A stretch of DNA of 64,000 nucleotides from Plastoroseomonas hellenica (GTDB lineage: Bacteria; Pseudomonadota; Alphaproteobacteria; Acetobacterales; Acetobacteraceae), in contig NZ_JAAGBB010000004.1 in the NCBI RefSeq assembly GCF_018129085.1, forward strand, positions 124,001 through 188,000, written 5' to 3'. Positions 46,996 to 56,699 of this stretch are shown here, piece by piece; within the stretch, counting starts at the first letter, position 1, and each line of letters opens with the position of its first letter. A model generated the notes under the pieces. It searched no databases. It was given only the letters and a program-made list of their open reading frames with translations, and was not told the origin of the DNA. Both the position numbers and the translations under genes were made by a program.

Positions 46996-47886
46996 ATGGC
47001 GTTCTTCGAAGGCTTCACGCTGGAGACAGTCGATCTCGGCGGCCGGTCCTTCCGGCTGCGGCGCGGCGGCGAAGGGCCGCCGCTCCTGATGCTGCACGGC
47101 AATCCGCAGACCCATGCCATGTGGCATCGCGTGGCGCCGATGCTGGCGCAGCGCTTCACCGTGATCTGCGCCGATATCACCGGCTACGGCTTCTCCCACA
47201 AGGCGCCGGTCAGCGCCGATCATGCGCCTTATGCCAAGACGGCCATGGCCGCCGACATGACGGGCGTCATGCGGGCACTCGGCCATGACCGCTTCCAGCT
47301 CGTCGCGCATGACCGCGGCGCGCGGGTCGCACATCGCCTGGCGATCGACTTCCCGGATGCCGTCCTCCGCCTCGCGCTGCTCGACATCGTGCCGACGATC
47401 GAGCATTTCGAGCGTGCCGACATGGCGTTCGCCATGGGTTACTGGCACTGGTTCTTCCTGGCCCAGCCGCATCCGCTGCCGGAGCGCATGATCAGGCACG
47501 ACGTCGAGGACTGGTTCGACCTGCACACCAGCCGTGAGCCCAAGGACCGCAGCTTCTTCCACCCCGAAGCGCGCGCCGACTACCTCGCCGCCCTGCATCA
47601 GCCGGGCACGGTGGAGGCGATCTGCGAGGATTACCGCGTCGCAGCCGGGCTCGACCTGGAGCATGACCGCGCCAGCCGCGCCGCCGGCCAGCGCATCCGC
47701 TGCCCGCTGAAGGTACTTTGGGGCGCCCGCGGCAAGATCGGCGCCTGGTACGATCCGCTCGCGATCTGGCGCGGCTATGCGGATGCGGACGTCTCCGGCG
47801 GGCCGGTCCCCTCCGGCCATTACCTGGCTGAGGAAGCGCCGGAGGCGGTGCTCGCCGCGCTCGACGGCTTCCTTATCCGGGCGTGA
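46996..47886 (+). CDS. Alpha/beta hydrolase, haloacetate-dehalogenase-like
   Basis: A 296-residue enzyme. It has oxyanion-hole LHGNPQTHAMWH, the nucleophile elbow AHDRGARVAHR (Asp, as in dehalogenases and epoxide hydrolases) and the lid motif YWHWFFLAQPHPLPE, which closely matches the WHWFFLxQP of fluoroacetate dehalogenases where His-Trp bind the halide. The catalytic His is in SGHYLAEEAPE. Defluorination is plausible but unproven. The ATG at 46996 with GAGGAAG upstream is preferred over TTG 46981. Its last 14 bp overlap the convergent HATPase gene. Confidence 0.88.
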   Translation: MAFFEGFTLETVDLGGRSFRLRRGGEGPPLLMLHGNPQTHAMWHRVAPMLAQRFTVICADITGYGFSHKAPVSADHAPYAKTAMAADMTGVMRALGHDRFQLVAHDRGARVAHRLAIDFPDAVLRLALLDIVPTIEHFERADMAFAMGYWHWFFLAQPHPLPERMIRHDVEDWFDLHTSREPKDRSFFHPEARADYLAALHQPGTVEAICEDYRVAAGLDLEHDRASRAAGQRIRCPLKVLWGARGKIGAWYDPLAIWRGYADADVSGGPVPSGHYLAEEAPEAVLAALDGFLIRA

Positions 47887-48304
47887 GCCGCAGCTCGAGC
47901 CGATTGCGGCCATCCGGGCTCCGCGTATAGCGCGCGGCCGTCGAGAAACGCCGGATCAGCAGCAGCCCGCGGCCGCCGGGCTGCTCCGCCCCGGTTTCCG
48001 GTGCGGCGACCTCACCGGCCAGCGGATCGAAAGCCACACCGGAATCCTCGAAGACCAGGCTGATGCCGTCGGCCCCGATCTGCGCCTCGACCTCGACATT
48101 GGGCGCCGCGCCGTGGCGCAGCGCGTTCAGCACGACCTCCTCCAGCAGCAGCGCCGCTCGCGCAGCGGCGCCTTCCGGCAGCCCCTCATCGTTCAGGAAG
48201 GTGATCAGCCGCTGCTCGGCAGCGACCACCGCTTCCGCGCCGCCGGCAATCACCAGCCGCAGCGGTCCGCCGGAGCGGCTTTGCTTCGCCTTGCTTCGCT
48301 TCAC
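47873..48304 (-). CDS. Serine-kinase/anti-sigma-type ATPase (RsbW-like HATPase)
   Basis: A 143-residue GHKL ATPase domain. It has the N-box ALLLEEVVLNALRHGA (about 53-68), the G1 box FEDSGVAFDP and G2 GGRGLLLIRRF. RsbW/SpoIIAB-type kinases phosphorylate a STAS antagonist and sequester a sigma factor or other partner. It is the third gene after the PP2C-FHA and STAS genes. No sigma factor gene is next to it. Confidence 0.85.
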   Translation of the reverse strand: MKRSKAKQSRSGGPLRLVIAGGAEAVVAAEQRLITFLNDEGLPEGAAARAALLLEEVVLNALRHGAAPNVEVEAQIGADGISLVFEDSGVAFDPLAGEVAAPETGAEQPGGRGLLLIRRFSTAARYTRSPDGRNRLELRLTPG

Positions 48305-48326
48305 CGCTCAAGTTCCGTGTCCTGGC

Positions 48327-48376
48327 GAGCATCTTCACCCGTTCGGGTGCCTCCACCCGAATGGGTGAAGATGCTC
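48327..48376. repeat. Long hairpin element, copy 1 (between STAS and HATPase genes)
   Basis: GAGCATCTTCACCC (48327-48340) pairs with GGGTGAAGATGCTC (48363-48376), and inside it TTCGGGTG-cctc-CACCCGAA. One G-T pair aside, the 50 nt form a continuous ~23-bp stem. It fills most of the 78-nt gap between the two genes. It shares a 21-nt block with the element at 49870. Confidence 0.75.
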
Positions 48377-48382
48377 CTGCGC

Positions 48383-48724
48383 TCAAGCGCCGACGAGCGC
48401 GCGTGCCGAGGCCTCGTCCGCTGCGATTGGAATGAGCTGATCGAGCGACACCGTGTGGAGCACGTCCAGCACCATCGCATTGGCGCCATAGAGTGCCACC
48501 TGCTGTCCGTGGCGCTTCAGCAGCCGGGTTGCTGAAATCAGCACGCGGATGCCGAGCGAGCCCACGAAGGGCACGTCCGAAAGGTCGATCACCACGGCGC
48601 GGCGCATCGCAGCGAAATGCGCGCTGAGCGGTGCATCCAGCATCTCGGCGCCGGCGGCATCGAGCCGCCCCGACAATTCGACCCGGCATAGCCCCGCATC
48701 GATTTCGACGATCTTGAATTGCAT
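48383..48724 (-). CDS. STAS-domain anti-sigma factor antagonist (RsbV-like)
   Basis: A 113-residue single STAS domain. VELSGRLDAAGAEML is followed by VVIDLSDVPFVGSLGIRVLI, where the Ser in FVGSLG is the usual phosphorylation site. When dephosphorylated by the PP2C protein it should bind and inhibit the HATPase partner. It is 22 bp after the FHA-PP2C gene. Confidence 0.88.
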   Translation of the reverse strand: MQFKIVEIDAGLCRVELSGRLDAAGAEMLDAPLSAHFAAMRRAVVIDLSDVPFVGSLGIRVLISATRLLKRHGQQVALYGANAMVLDVLHTVSLDQLIPIAADEASARALVGA

Positions 48725-48746
48725 TCTTCCCCCTGTTCCCCTCGCC

Positions 48747-49859
48747 TCACGGAAAATCCAGCACGAGGATGGCGACATCATCCTCCATCGCGCCCGGCCG
48801 CGCGGCCGCCTGGGCCACGGCCAGCAGGCGCGCCGGCTCCGCCGGCTCCGCCAGACCCGCCACCGGCGATGCTGACAGATACGGCAGGAAATCCGCGAGG
48901 CCCAGTTGGCGTCCATCCGGTGCCCGCACCTCGAAGGCGCCGTCGCTGAACAGCACCAGGCGGGCGGCGGGCGGCACCGCCGCTTCCGCGGCCGCGAAGC
49001 GCCAATCCGACTCCGCCAGCCCGATCGCCGGATTGCGGGTCCAGAGTGGTACGATGCCGAGATAGGCCGGATGATGCCCCGCTGCCGCGAAGTGCAGCCG
49101 CCGCGTCGCCGGGTCGTAGACCCCATACCAGAGCGAGAAGTAGAGGCCGCCGTGGCTGTCCATCTGGAAGCCGGCATTGAGCCCGGCCAGCACCGCCGCC
49201 GGATCGCCGGCGTCGCAGCCGGCGGGCCCGCCCTGGCGCAGCGCGTTCATCACGCTGGCCGCAAGCAGCGCCGCACCCGCGCCATGGCCGGAGACGTCGA
49301 GCAGGTAGACCATGAAGCGACCATCCGGCAGGGCACGGTAGCCGAAGCCGTCGCCGCCGATGCCGGCCGATGGCAGGAAGCGCCAATCCACCCGCACCGG
49401 CCCTTCCGTGATCGCCGGCGGCAGCAGCGCCTGAACGTAGCGCCCGGCCTTCGCAAGGTCGCGCTCCATCTCCGTGCCGCGTTCCAGCTCGGCACGCGGC
49501 CCATGCAGATGCGTGATGGAATAGGGCCCGAGCCTGAGCCGCGCGCCGGGCCGCAGCACCGCCGGCGCCACGATCCGCGCGCCATCAAGGACGCAGCCAT
49601 TGGTGGAATCGAGATCGGTGACGATCGCGTCCTCCCCTTCCAGCGCGATCAGGCAATGGGCACGCGAGATCTCGAAGGATGGCAGCACGATGTCGTTGCC
49701 GGGGATACGGCCGACACGGATCGGCGCCCGGCCAATCGGCATGCGGCGCGGCGCCTCCCCCGGTGCCTCGATCACCAGGAGATGCAGCAGGCTGTCGGGG
49801 TCGGCCGCGATGTCCGGCATCGCGCGCCGGACCATGGTGCGCTCGGTCTCGTCCGCCAT
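48747..49859 (-). CDS. FHA-domain PP2C (SpoIIE/RsbU-type) phosphatase
   Basis: A 370-residue protein. An N-terminal FHA phosphothreonine-binding domain (PIRVGRIPGNDIVLPSFEIS, RAHCLIALEG, DSTNGCVLDG; about 45-115) is joined by a short helix to a SpoIIE-type PP2C domain (GGDGFGYRALPDGRFMVYLL, DVSGHGAGAALLA, AGHHPAYL, FSDGAFEV; about 150-370) with metal-binding Asp residues present. FHA may link it to Ser/Thr kinase signals. It likely dephosphorylates the STAS protein encoded next. The ATG at 49859 lies 11 nt below a strong hairpin. Confidence 0.9.
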   Translation of the reverse strand: MADETERTMVRRAMPDIAADPDSLLHLLVIEAPGEAPRRMPIGRAPIRVGRIPGNDIVLPSFEISRAHCLIALEGEDAIVTDLDSTNGCVLDGARIVAPAVLRPGARLRLGPYSITHLHGPRAELERGTEMERDLAKAGRYVQALLPPAITEGPVRVDWRFLPSAGIGGDGFGYRALPDGRFMVYLLDVSGHGAGAALLAASVMNALRQGGPAGCDAGDPAAVLAGLNAGFQMDSHGGLYFSLWYGVYDPATRRLHFAAAGHHPAYLGIVPLWTRNPAIGLAESDWRFAAAEAAVPPAARLVLFSDGAFEVRAPDGRQLGLADFLPYLSASPVAGLAEPAEPARLLAVAQAAARPGAMEDDVAILVLDFP

Positions 49860-49869
49860 CGGAGCAGAT

Positions 49870-49897
49870 CCCGTTCGGGTGTCTTCACCCGAACGGG
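49870..49897. repeat. Long hairpin element, copy 2 (at the FHA-PP2C ribosome-binding site)
   Basis: CCCGTTCGGGTG-tctt-CACCCGAACGGG (49870-49897), a perfect 12-bp stem, flanked by GGAGCAGATC and TGAAGATGCG. Its arms match the element at 48327. It ends 11 nt before the phosphatase start codon and so covers the normal Shine-Dalgarno position. Confidence 0.75.
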
Positions 49898-49999
49898 TGA
49901 AGATGCGCGTCAAAACAAGAGCCTGAGATGGTGAAGCGTAACAAAGCGGAGCGCAACTATTCTAGCGATTGCGGCGGTTACGGCCGGGCTGGGCGGGCA

Positions 50000-50998
50000 T
50001 CAGCCAGGCCGCTTCCAGAACAGCAGCCGATCGGCCGGCGTGCGGTCGGCATTCAGCGCATAGCCCGGGATGCGCCCGCCCTCCTGCCAGCCGAGGTCGC
50101 GGTAGAGCGCCTCCCCGACATCGCCGGCACGCGCGCCGAGCGTCATCAGGTTGCGGCCATGCGCCCAGGCCGCCTGATCGGCCCGCCGCATCAGGGCGCG
50201 CGCGATGCCCCGCCGGCGGAAGGCGGGATCGACCAGCAGCATGGCGAGCTCCGCGCGATGCTGCTGGTTCTCGGGCGTGCCGAGATCGAGCTGCACCGTC
50301 CCCGCCAATTGCCCATCTGCCCAGGCCGCGAGCAGCACCCGCTTGCCCTGCGCGACTTCGGAGGAGACGCGCTGCCAGAAGCCCCGCGCCCGCTCCAGCG
50401 GCAGCGGCGGCAGGTAGGAGACCGAGGCCCCGCCCGCCACGCAGGCCACCAGGATCTCGGCCAGCCGCCGCTCCGCGCTCGCCGCCGCAGCAGCGTCGAG
50501 CGCCTCCACGATCAGGCCGCGCGCCGGCTTGGCATAGCGGAATTCCAGCGATTTCGAGACGTCGTCGAGGATGCGGATCGAGCCTTGCCGCACATAGCCG
50601 CGCTTCTCGTAGAAGCCATGGGCGCGAGCGAAGCGGGTGTCGGTCCAGAGCACCATCCGCTCCGCCCCCGCCGTCCGCGCATGCGCTTCCGCGGTGTCGA
50701 GCAGCGTCTGGGCGAGGCCGCTGCCGCGCGCGGCGTTCGCCACATACATGCGGCAGATCTCCCAGGCCGCATCCTCGCGCAGCGGCCTGGTGCCGACCAT
50801 GCCGATGATGCGCCCGTCGCCCTCCGCCGCCCAGAGCACGCCGCCCGCCTCCGCGAACCAGGAGGCGAGCGCGCGCAGCTCCGGCAATTCTCCATCCACA
50901 TCGAGGACGCAGCCGGGATATTCCGCCCAGCAGGCGTCGATCAGCGCGATGAAGCCGTCCGCATCCGCGTCCCGGCCGGGGCGGAGCGCGATGCTCAC
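50000..50998 (-). CDS. Tandem GNAT-domain N-acetyltransferase
   Basis: A 332-residue protein with two GNAT folds. Domain 1 (about 1-150) has ICRMYVANAARGSGLAQTLL and FYEKRGYVRQGSI. Domain 2 (about 165-332) has LAMLLVDPAFRRRGIARALM and ALYRDLGWQEGG. Each has the R/Q-x-x-G-x-G/A acetyl-CoA loop. The acceptor is unknown. Its start overlaps the upstream aminotransferase stop by 4 bp (ATGA), so it is part of the transporter/aminotransferase operon. Confidence 0.88.
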   Translation of the reverse strand: MSIALRPGRDADADGFIALIDACWAEYPGCVLDVDGELPELRALASWFAEAGGVLWAAEGDGRIIGMVGTRPLREDAAWEICRMYVANAARGSGLAQTLLDTAEAHARTAGAERMVLWTDTRFARAHGFYEKRGYVRQGSIRILDDVSKSLEFRYAKPARGLIVEALDAAAAASAERRLAEILVACVAGGASVSYLPPLPLERARGFWQRVSSEVAQGKRVLLAAWADGQLAGTVQLDLGTPENQQHRAELAMLLVDPAFRRRGIARALMRRADQAAWAHGRNLMTLGARAGDVGEALYRDLGWQEGGRIPGYALNADRTPADRLLFWKRPG

Positions 50999-52197
50999 CG
51001 CAGGTCCCGGCAGAATTCCTGGATGCGCGCGCAGGCCTCGCGCAGGCTCGCGGTGTCGGTCGCGTAGGAGATGCGGATATAAGGGCTCATGCCATAGGCG
51101 GAGCCCTGGACCGTCGCGACGTATTTCTCCTCCAGCAGCGCCAGGGCGAAGTCGCCGTCGGTCTCGATCCTGCGGCCGCCGGCGCTGGTCTTGCCGAGGC
51201 AGCCGGCGACATTCGGGAAGACGTAGAAGGCGCCCTCCGGCTTGTGGCAGGCAAGGCCGGGCGCCTGGTTCAGCATGTCGACGACCAGGTCGCGGCGCTC
51301 CCGGTAGATCGCGGCGCGTTCGCGCACCAGATCCTGCGGGCCGTCCAGCGCCGCGGCGGCGGCCGCCTGGCCGATGGTCGAGACGCCGGAGGTCGCCTGG
51401 CCCTGGATGTTGATCATGCCCTTGATCAGCGCCTTCGGCCCGCCGGCGAAGCCGACGCGCCAGCCGGTCATCGCATAGGTCTTCGACGCGCCGTTGACCG
51501 TCAGCGTGCGGTCCTTCAGTCGCGGCTCCACCTCCGCGATGGTGCAGAACTCGAAGCCGTCATAGACGAGGTGCTCATACATGTCGTCCGTCATCACCCA
51601 GACATGCGGATGGCGGAGCAGCACCTCGGCGATCGCCTGCATCTCCTCGCGGGAGCAGGCGGCACCGGTCGGGTTGTTCGGGAAATTCAGCATCACCCAC
51701 TTGGTGTTGGGCGTGATCGCCGCTTCCAGATCCTCGGCGCGCAGCTTGAAGCCGTTGTTCTGCGGGCAGCTCACCAGCACCGGCTTGCCGCCAGCGACCT
51801 TCGCCATGTCGGCGTAGGAGATCCAGTAGGGCGCCGGGATCACGATCTCCTCGCCCGGGTTCACGCTCGCCATGAAGGCGTTGAAGATCGCCTGCTTGCC
51901 GCCGTTGGTGACGATGATCTCATCGAGCGCGTAGTCGAGCTTGTTGTCGCGCTTGAACTTGCGCTGGATCGCTTGCTTCAGCTCCTTGGTGCCATCCTGC
52001 GGCGGATACTTCGTGTCGCCCGCCAGCGCCGCCTTGTGCGCCGCTTCGACTGCATGCGGCGGGCTCGCGAAATCCGGCTCGCCGGAGGCGAGGCTGATGA
52101 CCTTAATGCCCTGCGCGGCCAGCTCGCGCGCCTTCACGGTCATGACAACGGAGGCGGAGATCGAGAACTCCTTGAGGCGGTCGGCGAGGGCGGGCAT
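50995..52197 (-). CDS. aatA: Class I aspartate/aromatic aminotransferase, copy 1
   Basis: A 400-residue PLP enzyme. It starts MPALADRLKEFSISASVVMT. The PLP lysine is in NGASKTYAMTGWRVGF (about 237); NFPNNPTGAACS and SLASGEPDFASPPHAV are the usual substrate/cofactor motifs. It transaminates aspartate and related amino acids with 2-oxoglutarate. It is closely similar to the gene at 52718 (shared motifs throughout), so the two are tandem paralogues separated by a GNAT gene. Confidence 0.93.
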   Translation of the reverse strand: MPALADRLKEFSISASVVMTVKARELAAQGIKVISLASGEPDFASPPHAVEAAHKAALAGDTKYPPQDGTKELKQAIQRKFKRDNKLDYALDEIIVTNGGKQAIFNAFMASVNPGEEIVIPAPYWISYADMAKVAGGKPVLVSCPQNNGFKLRAEDLEAAITPNTKWVMLNFPNNPTGAACSREEMQAIAEVLLRHPHVWVMTDDMYEHLVYDGFEFCTIAEVEPRLKDRTLTVNGASKTYAMTGWRVGFAGGPKALIKGMINIQGQATSGVSTIGQAAAAAALDGPQDLVRERAAIYRERRDLVVDMLNQAPGLACHKPEGAFYVFPNVAGCLGKTSAGGRRIETDGDFALALLEEKYVATVQGSAYGMSPYIRISYATDTASLREACARIQEFCRDLR

Positions 52198-52229
52198 CGT
52201 GAGGGCTGTCCTATGTTGCGGCGGGAAGC

Positions 52230-52691
52230 CTAGTCCCCCGCCTTTGCGGCACCAAGATGGTCAGCTGAAGCGGCGATCCGCTTCTCGGCCGACCGCTCCA
52301 TCAGATCGTCGAAATCCTGGCTGCTGACGAAGCGGAAGCCCTGGCGCTCCCAGAAGCGCCGGGCGCGGCTGCCCTTCAGCACCTCGATACGGATCGGCAA
52401 GGCTGGCAACTCGGCGCGCAAGGCGGCGAAGACCGCAGCACCGAGGCCCTGCCCCTGCGCGCTGGGCTCGATATAGAAGCCGTAGAGCTCGACATGATCG
52501 GCCGCTTCCGCCGTGGCGATGCAGCCGAGCAGACCGCCCTCGCCCTCGATCGCCCGCATCATCAGGGGATCAAAGCCCTCCCGCATGCGGCGGCGGCGGC
52601 GTTCCGGGTCGCAGCGGCCAAGCCGCTCCAGATCCGCACGCAGCACGCGGATGCTGAGGTCGAGCAGCGGCTCGAAATCCGCCTCCGCCAC
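52230..52691 (-). CDS. GNAT-family N-acetyltransferase
   Basis: A GNAT protein of 153 residues from the GTG at 52691, or 163 from a CTG at 52721. Features are ADHVELYGFYIEPSAQGQGL (acetyl-CoA loop QxxGxG) and FWERQGFRFVSSQDFD. The frame upstream of the GTG reads [10 protein letters not shown], which fits the usual GNAT beta-1 strand; the CTG overlaps the upstream aminotransferase stop as CTGA. Coordinates use the GTG. The acceptor is unknown. It sits between two aminotransferase paralogues. Confidence 0.82.
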   Translation of the reverse strand: MAEADFEPLLDLSIRVLRADLERLGRCDPERRRRRMREGFDPLMMRAIEGEGGLLGCIATAEAADHVELYGFYIEPSAQGQGLGAAVFAALRAELPALPIRIEVLKGSRARRFWERQGFRFVSSQDFDDLMERSAEKRIAASADHLGAAKAGD

Positions 52692-52717
52692 CGGGCGCAG
52701 GCGGAATTCGGGCGCGG

Positions 52718-54769
<2,052 letters not shown>

Positions 54770-54773
<4 letters not shown>

Positions 54774-55624
54774 GCCCTTGATTCCAACCGCTGAAACAGC
54801 CGGATCGGCAGGATCAGCAGCACCAGCAGCGCGACGGCGAGCGCCGCGGCCAGCGGCCAGTCGCGGTTCTGGAAGAATTCCTGCCACAGCACCCGCCCGA
54901 CCGGCAGCGCCTCCGACGGCCCGAGCAGCTCCGGGATCACGAACTCGCCGGCCGCCGGGATGAAGACCAGCAGGAAACCGGCGATGATGCCGGGCAGCGC
55001 CAGCGGCAGGGTGACGGTGCGGAAGGCGGCGCCGGGCGTGGCGCCGAGGTCCATCGCCGCCTGTTCCAACACTGGATCCAGCCGCGACAGCGCGGCGTAG
55101 AGCGGCAGCACCGCGAAGGGCAGATAGGCGTGCAGCATGCCGGCCAGCATGGCGCCCTCGGTGTACAACAGCGGTAACGGCTCCTGAACCACGCCAAGCC
55201 CGATCAGCAGGCCGTTGATCAGCCCCTGGTCGCGCAGCAGCCCGATGAAGGCGCCCATGCGCAGCAGGAAGCCGGTCCAGAAGGGCAGCAGCACCAGCGC
55301 CAGCAACAGCGCCTGCCGGGCGCGCGGCGCGCGGGCGATCGCGAGCGCCATCGGGAAGCCGAGCAGCAGCGCGAGTGCCGCCGTGCTCGTCGCGATGCGC
55401 AGCGCCCGCAGCAGCGAATCGAAATAGAACTCATCCTCGAAGAGCGTCGCGAAATTCCCGAGACTCCCCTGCCAGACCAAACCCGGCCCGACCGGCGGCG
55501 CGAAGGGTGGGATGCCTTCCGTACTCTGCCCGAGCGCGATGCCGAGCAGGATCACCGCCGGCGCCGCCACGAAAGCGAGCAGCCAGGCCCAAACGGGCAC
55601 CAGGATCAGAAGCCTGCGCATCAA
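54770..55624 (-). CDS. potH: Polyamine-type ABC transporter permease (PotB/PotH-like)
   Basis: A 284-residue permease with six hydrophobic segments and the EAA loop LEQAAMDLGATPGAAFRTVT (about 190-209). The GxxxGxLxxNxxNxxL region typical of PotH is replaced by FAPPVGPGLVWQGSLGNFAT near the N-terminus. It pairs with the permease at 53958, and is coupled at its own start to the ATPase gene by a 4-bp overlap. Confidence 0.9.
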
Positions 55625-56694
55625 GCGGCGAGCGGTGCGAGGTCGTCCGGGTCCCAGGCGAGCGCCACGCGCTCCCCCATTTCCGGCATCGGGTCATCGG
55701 CATGGACGGTGACGCGAAGCGCGCCGCCGGCCTCCAGCGCCACCACGAACAGCGTCGAATCGCCGCGGAAGGCAGCTTCGCGCACCACGCCCATGACGCG
55801 GTTGGGCCCGGTCTCCTCATGGCCGAGCGTCCGATGATCGGAGGGCCGAATGGCCCGGAGGTCTGAATCGGATGCTCCACCGATGCGGGTCAGGCGGATA
55901 TATTCCGGCCGCAGCGCATAGGCAGCGGCACCGGCCACCTGCGGCTTCAGCGGCAGAGTCGCGGGTTCCACGATATTCGCCGCCCCCAGGAACCTGGCCA
56001 CGAAGGCGGTCGCCGGACGCCAATAGACCTCCTCCGGCGTGCCGACCTGCACCAGGCGCCCGCCCTCCAGCACCGCGATGCGGTCGGCGAGCGCCAGGGC
56101 CTCCTCCTGGTCGTGGGTCACCATGACGAAGGCGGCGCCGGTCTGGCGCTGCAGGGCACGCAGCTCGAACCCCGTCTGCTCGCGGAGCCCGGCATCCAGC
56201 GCCGCCAGCGGCTCGTCCAGCAACAACAAGCGCGGGCGCATCACCAGGCTGCGGGCGAGTGCCACCCGCTGGCGCTGCCCGCCCGAGAGATGGTGCGGCC
56301 GCCGCGCGCCGAGCCCGTCGAGCTTCACCAGCGCCAGTGCTTCCGCGATCCGGCGCGCCTGCTCGCCGCGCGCGACGCCGACGCGGCGCAGCCCATAGCC
56401 GACATTCTCGGCGACGCTCATATGCGGGAACAGCGCGTAGGACTGGAACATCATGTGGACCGGCCGCGCCCAGGGCGGATCCGCCGTGATGTCCCGCCCG
56501 TCCAGGAACAGCGCGCCGCCATCCGGCGCGTCGAGACCCGCGATCAGCCGCAGCAGGGTCGACTTGCCCGAGCCCGAGCCGCCGAGGAGGGCGAAGAACT
56601 CGCCGGGACGGATCGCGAGGTCGAGCGCATCCAGCGCCAGCGCGGCGCCGAAGCGCCGCGTCAGCCCACGCGCCTCCAGCAGCGTATCGGCCAT
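55621..56694 (-). CDS. potG: Polyamine-type ABC transporter ATPase (PotA/PotG-like) carrying an in-frame palindromic insertion
   Basis: A 357-residue ATPase. It has Walker A LLGGSGSGKSTLLRLIAG (about 34-51), the signature LSGGQRQRVALARS (about 138), Walker B RLLLLDEPLAAL and the switch His in VMVTHDQEEAL. The C-terminal TOBE domain starts YALRPEYIRL and continues GPNRVMGVVREAAFRGDSTL; between them about 20 extra residues (GASDSDLRAIRPSDHRTLG) are encoded by a 53-nt palindromic element at 55825-55877. The frame is kept, so the protein may still work. It is 5 bp after the binding-protein gene. Confidence 0.93.
   Translation of the reverse strand: MADTLLEARGLTRRFGAALALDALDLAIRPGEFFALLGGSGSGKSTLLRLIAGLDAPDGGALFLDGRDITADPPWARPVHMMFQSYALFPHMSVAENVGYGLRRVGVARGEQARRIAEALALVKLDGLGARRPHHLSGGQRQRVALARSLVMRPRLLLLDEPLAALDAGLREQTGFELRALQRQTGAAFVMVTHDQEEALALADRIAVLEGGRLVQVGTPEEVYWRPATAFVARFLGAANIVEPATLPLKPQVAGAAAYALRPEYIRLTRIGGASDSDLRAIRPSDHRTLGHEETGPNRVMGVVREAAFRGDSTLFVVALEAGGALRVTVHADDPMPEMGERVALAWDPDDLAPLAA
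55825..55877. repeat. Palindromic (REP-like) element, copy 3, inside the ABC ATPase gene
   Basis: Outer arms GAGCGTCCGAT/ATCGGATGCTC (one mismatch) and inner hairpin GGGCC-GAAT-GGCCC. It shares with copy 1 (30963) the ordered core CGGAGGGC-n-GAA-n-n-GCCCGGAGGT and then AATC, but the apical pairs are C-G swapped (GGGCG/CGCCC there). It lies in frame in the TOBE-domain coding region. Confidence 0.75.
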
Positions 56695-56699
56695 CCTGC

